The position numbers and the translations under genes were made by a program. Source: Wolfiporia cocos (Eukaryota > Basidiomycota > Agaricomycetes > Polyporales > Phaeolaceae). Taken from it: 64,000 bases of DNA. The notes beneath the pieces are model-generated. The model was not told the DNA's origin. It made no database searches and saw only the letters and a list, made by a program, of their open reading frames with translations. Positions 58,765 through 64,000 of this stretch are shown here, one piece after another (within the stretch, counting starts at the first letter, position 1; the number at the start of each line of letters is the position of its first letter). Where the stretch lies: positions 1,612,001 through 1,676,000 of the forward strand of contig JACCLO010000004.1 of NCBI GenBank assembly GCA_029448655.1. The letters are read 5' to 3'.

Positions 58765-59031
58765 ATGCACTCATCACTTCCCCGTCTTGTCCGGGTGATT
58801 CCCCGCTCCCAGCTCACGAGCGAGACCGCCGCCGCCGTGCGCACCCTGCCTGCGCCCAGGCCATACGTGAGGCCGCCGACGCTAATCGAGATCCTCATGA
58901 AGCGAAAGGAGGCCGCGGGCGACAGCTACCCACCGAACATCCGCATCGAGCCCGTCATTACGAGGGAGGCGTTCAGGGGCGTGCCACATGATCTGAGGAA
59001 GGAGTTGAAGGACCTCACGAAGGAGCGGTGA
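58765..59031 (+). CDS. Small basic protein, possibly mitochondrial
   Basis: 88 residues in one exon, starting MHSSLPRLVRVIPRSQL. The N-terminus lacks acidic residues up to position 19 and is rich in Arg/Ser/Leu, like a mitochondrial targeting peptide. It continues PYVRPPTLIEILMKRKEAAG, YPPNIRIEPVITREAFRG and a charged end, LRKELKDLTKER. Size and style recall small mitochondrial ribosomal or assembly proteins, but I cannot name the family. The conserved-looking density of Pro/Arg/Lys residues and the 5' UTR intron support a real gene. It diverges from the helicase gene and ends tail-to-tail with the hydrolase gene. Confidence 0.65.
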   Translation: MHSSLPRLVRVIPRSQLTSETAAAVRTLPAPRPYVRPPTLIEILMKRKEAAGDSYPPNIRIEPVITREAFRGVPHDLRKELKDLTKER

Positions 59032-59270
59032 GGAGGTCACGGTTGTGGCTAGGAGATAGGTGCGTTGGTGGTTCATCAAAGTGTATGCGGGGGACTGACG
59101 GAAATGCGGCATCAAGTGCTTGCATGTGTGTACTGACAAGCTCTCGTGGTATTTATTGAATCGGAAAAACGACTGTTCTATAGAGAGCTGCATATGCGGC
59201 TGGGAAAAACTAATGCACATCTGAATCGCTACATCTCCTGCTCCTACTTGGGCCCGACGCAATCTTGCAC

Positions 59271-60658
59271 TTAGCTCTGTCCTCCTTCCACCTCTGCGCT
59301 CTTCCATCCGTCCGCGAGTTTGCTCCTTCCCTCCCCGATGACTCTCTCCACCAGCTCGTTGAACTTCTCCCTGCGCTGCACCTGTACCGCATGTCCCACG
59401 CCCGCCCACTCCACGAGCTCCGCCTCTGGCATGCACGCCTTCATGTGCCTGCTATTCGCGGGGTCCACCAAATGGTCGTCGTCGCCCGTGACGATGAGCA
59501 CCTTCGGGATGCTTGAGGAAATGGACCGGAGGCGCGCAGGCGAGACGCCGTGCGTGAGCCCGGCGGCCATCTGCGAGAGCGCGCCGAACGGCGACTGCGG
59601 GCGGGCCGCCTCGAAGCGTTTGCGATATTCCTGGGGACGACAGCGTGGTGAGTCGCTAGAGGGGAGTCTGGGGGTGACTTACGATCGTCTGCACTTCGCG
59701 GTTTGTCCGGCCCTGCGCGTCGTTCTCGGCAGGCGCGTCGAGCCACGCGCGTGGGAAGACCATGTCGAGCACCACCGGGATCTTCGCTTCGGGGTCGCTC
59801 ATCCCGAGCAGCCTGTTGTCAACAGGGAGGAAGATGAGTTGCAGCAAGCATGACAGCGTGAGAGATGTGAACGCACCTTGCCAGCGAGCTGACGCCTTTC
59901 AGCTGATATCTCTTAGCCCAATTCGTGCAAGGTGGGAAAGAGGGCGGCTCACGGAGGGCAGCGAGGCACGCACGTCGCGCTTCGCGCGGGTCACAGCGAG
60001 TGTGAGGGAGACGACGCGGTTGGGGATGCGCGTGGCGAGCTCTGCAAGAGAGGTGAGCTCGGCCAACCTGGCATCCGAGGACGTCTGATCTTACCCAGCG
60101 CGATCATCCCGCCGAGCGAGACGCCGACGACGTGGAGGTCGCGCTCCGCCGTCCAGCCGACGTAGTCCAGCAGCGTGACCACGTCCTCCGCCATTGCGCT
60201 CGTCCTGCCAATGTCGACGTTATCTGTAACACTCTGCGGTCCTTCGCGTGTGAGGGACGCACGTATACGGCCCGCGGGGCACCCCGCTGTTCCCCACGCC
60301 TCTGTTGTCGAACACGAGTATCGAGTACTCCGGCCTGCGCCCGAAGTGGTCTACCTGCGGGAACCACGAGAAAGACGTGCTGTTCAGCCTGCGCACCCGC
60401 AGCCACATCCATGCACGACCTCCGTGTGAGACCCGGTGTGCGGTCCGAAACGCGGGCGACGCACCCCATGATGAATACGATCTTCTCGGGCCCCGTACCG
60501 TGCTGCTCGAAGTAGAGCGAGTGGCTGGACAAAGGGGAGCCGTCGTGGCGCAGCTGGGTGACCGGGCACAGGCCCTTGCGCGTGCAAGTCGCGGGATCGA
60601 AGATTGTTGGGATGGAGGAGACGTCCGAATCTGAGTTTACTGGGACAGTGTCGCTCAT
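59271..60658 (-). CDS. Alpha/beta hydrolase fold protein
   Basis: About 350 residues in six or so exons, from MSDTVPVNSDSDVSS. The oxyanion-hole region is IVFIMGLNSTSFSW, the next strand VFDNRGVGNSGVPRG, and the nucleophile elbow VVGVSLGGMIAL places the catalytic Ser in GxSxG. A cap-like segment, LLGMSDPEAKIPVVLDMVFP, follows, then VLIVTGDDDHLVD with the acid, and WAGVGHAVQ with the catalytic His. The triad is complete, so it should be an active hydrolase of the esterase/epoxide-hydrolase-like type; substrate unknown. No signal peptide, so probably cytosolic. The exon between ELATRIPNRVV and LLGMSDPE needs a small exon (LKGVSSLAR) with introns on both sides; this was read by eye. Confidence 0.85.
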
Positions 60659-61191
60659 TTTATGTACCCTAGCTTATACACAAGTGATAAAGAACAAGCT
60701 GCAGGCAGGGATACGGCAAAGTCTGAATCGAGAGGATCATCACAGAGCTACTCCGCCCCGAACTGACAAGCGCTCGGGAACACTGCATTTGGCGCCAGCG
60801 TTAGCGGGACACTTCTCCTCTGCTCCTCTGCCGACATTGTACCCCCTCTTGACGACATACTAACACTGTTACCGCTTCAAGTGCCACCACTGCAATTGCT
60901 ACAATCTATACCGATCAGCTACGCCGAAACTTGCACTCCCGACGGACCGAAGTCGTCTAGCTCGGCTTATTGAGCAGCGGGATCCGAATCGCCGTGGCTT
61001 CGGCAGCTGCACCGCCTCAAATCACACTATACAACGCTGCGGACATCTCGAGTTGAGGGAACATCGTTCCCCTGCGCGATCGGTCTGCATCACGCATAGG
61101 ACTTGAACGACTGCAATCGCAGACGGTCACTCGATACGGGCTAAGACGTGGGCTTGCTACTTAGGTCGCCGCTCTCGCGTTCGTCGCCCCA
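60659..61191. promoter_or_regulatory. Divergent promoter region, hydrolase and Zn-cluster gene
   Basis: 533 bp between the start codons. No TATA box or repeated operator-like site is clear to me. Confidence 0.4.
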
Positions 61192-64000
61192 ATGTCATCC
61201 TCCGAAGGAGAACCCTCTGGCAGCCAGCTCGTGCTTCAGAATGGAAAGAAGCGGCGGCTGCAGCGTGCGTGCGATGTGTGCAGGCGGAAAAAGAGTGCGC
61301 GCGTCCCCTATAGCCTCCTAGTCCTGTGCTAAGCTGTCATCGACCGTGACATGCAGTCAAATGTGAGCCGTTGCATGTTTGAATTTGTCCGCCGGCCGTT
61401 GATGCGGGTCTCGTCAGGCAACGGCGCGCAGATGCCCAATAACCGCTGCTCGCACTGCATCACGTACAACCGCGAGTGCACGTACGTCGGACTAGAGCAA
61501 GTGAGCCGATTCCGTCCTCCCGTCAGATCCGCACTGATCTCACAACAAATCTCCGCCAGCAACGGGAAAAGACCAAGGGGTGCGTCAACCGCCTCTCGTA
61601 GCAGCATGGTCTAGGCACTGATGTCAACTAAGGTATGTCGAGACGCTCGAGTCCCGTCTCACCAGGATGGAGAAGCTCGTCAAGAAGGCATGTGCGCCCG
61701 TGTCGGATTCATGTCCGCTCGCACTGATCCCATGCACAGCTCTGCCCCGACCCGGACCTGCTGAAGGAGCTCGACACAGACTCGGACGCCGAGACGCCAC
61801 CGCCTCCGGCGAGCGCCAAAGCGGCGCGGAGCTCCTACTCGCCGCCGGTGACGATCCCGCGCGCAGAGTCGCCGGGGGCGGGCAGGGCGGGCGGTGCGGT
61901 GCGGATCCCGGACACGGCGGAGGAGCTGGACCCGAGCGACGACGAGGTGATGGCGAAGCACACGCTCGTCCAGAGCCTGCAGCGGCTGCGCCTGAACCCG
62001 GCAGCGATGCGCTTCTTCGGCAAGTCGAGCAGCGTCATGCTCGTGCAGACCGCGCTCGATGCGAAGCCCGCGCCGCCGCCCGACGAAGGCCCGCCCCGCG
62101 AGCGCGAAAAGGTCGACCCGTACGCCGTCCCGAACAATGGGCGCCGGATGGAGTTCTGGCGGCCGCACCCGGTAGGTATCTGGCCTTTGATGACGAGTAC
62201 GAGGGGGCAGCTGACCGTGTTGCCTGTGCCGTCAGTGGCTGCAGCGCGCCCCGGACGAAGAGGCGCGCCCGCACCCGGCGACGTCCTTCCCCGAGGAGGA
62301 CCTCATGGACGACTTGATCGACCTGTACTTCACGAACATCAACATCTACATGCCGCTGCTGCACCGGCCGACGTTCGAGCAGCAGATTGGCGACGGCCTG
62401 CACCTGCGCGACGAGGGCTTCGGCTCGACGGTGCTGCTCGTGTGCGCGGTCGGCGCACGGTACTCGGACGACCCGCGCGTGTTCCTGAAGGACTATCCCG
62501 ACAACACGCACTCGGCCGGGTGGGAGTGGTTCACGAAGGTGAACACGATGCGCAGGTCGCACTTTGAGGTGCCGCGGCTGTACGATCTCCAGATCTGCTG
62601 CGTATGTAGCGGCGTGGCTCCTGAGCACACAGTGGACCCGGCTGATCTGACCCGGCTCGTAGTTGACGGCGTTTTTCATCGACTGCACCTATGCGCCAGG
62701 GGCGAGCTGGACGGTGATCGGCATAGGGATCCGCATGGCACAAGACGTGGGTGCTCACCGGAAGAAAGTCTATAATCGGGTACCCATGGTAGAAGAAGAA
62801 CTTTGGAAGCGTGCATTCTGGTAAGCAAATTGGCTGTCTGCCACGAGAGCATAGATTCGACCATGGCATCTTAGGATACTCGTCGTCATGGATCGCTCGA
62901 TTAGCTCTGCTCTTGGTCGTCCGTGCGCAATGCAAGACGAAGAGTGAGCACCACATCCGAGTTTATGTGTTCTTCGTTAGTTTACAAAAGTACTTCCAGC
63001 CTTGATCTTGAGTTCCCAGTAGAATGCGATGACGAATACTGGCTAAATCCCGACCCCGAACTTGCATTCAAGCAGCCCAAGGGCAAACCGTCCAAAGCGG
63101 CATTCTTCAATTGCTTCCTCAGGCTGCACCAAATCCTTGCATTCGCTCAGCGCACAGTGGTGGGTGGTGCGTCCGGTATTTGGCTCACCTCAACATTGAA
63201 CACGATGTGCAGTATTCCAATAGAAAGTTCAAGGCGATGGTAGGACTAGTAGGACAGAATTGGGATGAGAAGCTTGTGACGGAGCTAGATTCTGCGCTCA
63301 ACAAGTGGCTTGATTCTGTGCCGGATCATCGTAAGCTGCAATAGCGATGACAAGCATTGAGACTCGCTTATCGCACCTCTCAGTGCGTTGGGATCCAAGT
63401 AGAGAAGACATTATATTCTTCAACCAGTCCGCACACCTTCACGCCGTATTCTACGACCTGCAAATCTTCGTCCACCGGCCGTTCATCCCCTCTCCCCGCA
63501 GCTCCTCGCCGACCTCATTCCCCTCGCTGGCGATCTGCACGAACGCCGCTCGCGCGTGCACGCATATCATGTGGACGCAGTATCAGCGTATGAACGCGGC
63601 GCTGCAGCAAGGCGCGGTAGGTCGCACTACTTCGCGAGTCAATCGTCAACCTCAGATAGGTTCTCGGCTGAAGGTCGCGCTGTTCACGTGCGGAATCGTG
63701 CTGCTGCTCAGCCTCTGGGGCCGCAAACGCGCGGGAATGAAGCTGGACGTTGCGACGGAGATGGCCGACGTGCACAAGTGCATGGACATGCTGCACAACC
63801 TGGAGCATCGGTGAATGCGGTACTCGTGCTGTTCCTGCTGCGTGCTGACGAACTGATAGGTGGCACATCGCTGGTAAGATGTGGTATGTAGGCACTACTC
63901 GTTGATGGCCGTACGCTCAACCGCCTCAGGGATGTCCTTTGCGAGTTGGCGCATGTTGGCGATCTGCCACTACCGGACGGAGTCCCGTCCCGGAAGCGTC
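61192..64000 (+). CDS. Zn2Cys6 fungal transcription factor, 3' end outside window
   Basis: Starts MSSSEGEPSGSQLVLQNG. After a short basic segment comes the binuclear zinc cluster CDVCRRKKIKC, then CSHC and YNRECTYV, with the six cysteines spaced C-x2-C-x6-C-x9-C-x2-C-x6-C; two introns interrupt it (after RRKK and inside the third Cys codon). YVETLESRLTRMEKLVKK is the dimerisation helix. The middle homology region follows: DDLIDLYFTNINIYMPLLHRP, GSTVLLVCAVGARYSDDPRV, GIGIRMAQDVGAHRKK, LWKRAFWILVVMDRS, with FVHRPFIP and LFTCGIVLLLSLWG further on. This is the XlnR-like arrangement of Fungal_trans proteins in basidiomycetes. It is a nuclear DNA-binding regulator; target genes cannot be read from here. 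The gene is open to the window edge, so it is incomplete. Confidence 0.9.

Noticed and set aside
61680..62688. Long minus-strand ORFs opposite the Zn2Cys6 gene
   Set aside because: They are GC-rich shadow frames antisense to conserved transcription-factor exons.

Overview
The window is nuclear DNA of a basidiomycete fungus, most likely an Agaricomycete close to the polypores. The genes carry many short introns (about 45-70 bp, GT-AG). Spt16, SCY1-like, Hrq1 and Zn2Cys6 genes are of fungal type, and the accessory genes resemble an uncharacterised protein family that I recall as large in this class. That placement is inference from memory, not from a search.

Layout. (1) 1-18.5 kb is an accessory, repeat-rich tract. 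It holds four members of one uncharacterised family, here called the WPGY/GSFQP family; only the first (841-1618, minus) looks intact. It also holds three MITE-like elements, a truncated duplicate of a neighbouring gene and one small predicted membrane protein. (2) 18.6-28.7 kb is a conserved block: an acidic low-complexity protein, the FACT histone chaperone subunit Spt16 (both minus) and, divergently, a membrane-anchored acyl-CoA-synthetase-like protein that has lost its ATP-binding and hinge motifs. (3) 28.7-50.1 kb is a second accessory tract with five more family members (four apparently intact, one frameshifted), a diverged ~4 kb segmental duplication, and a fold-back element with tRNA-like sequence in its arms. 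(4) 50.1-64 kb is a second conserved block: SCY1-like pseudokinase (plus), Hrq1/RecQ4-like helicase (minus), a small possibly mitochondrial protein (plus), an alpha/beta hydrolase (minus) and a Zn2Cys6 transcription factor (plus) that runs off the end.

Main observation. Nine loci encode one domain: a block with NGKxG, FxGL and KASIRI, then a WPGY exon with a Q[IV]xxR motif and a KLAxxIA-like helix, then a last exon with W+[ILV]G, an LxLV strand and VSxGSFQP. The seven loci where the junctions can be read share two phase-0 introns at the same places, after KASIRIx and before the last exon. These are therefore real genes of one family. N-termini range from about 40 residues to a 230-residue low-complexity segment. 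Four or five copies are broken or truncated, so the cluster shows expansion and decay together. I recognise no enzyme, membrane or secretion signature in the domain and assign no function.

The conserved blocks are ordinary cellular genes; nothing shows that they act in a pathway with the accessory family. All exon structures were read by eye from translation and splice signals and have no transcript support. Single-base frameshifts could be assembly errors.
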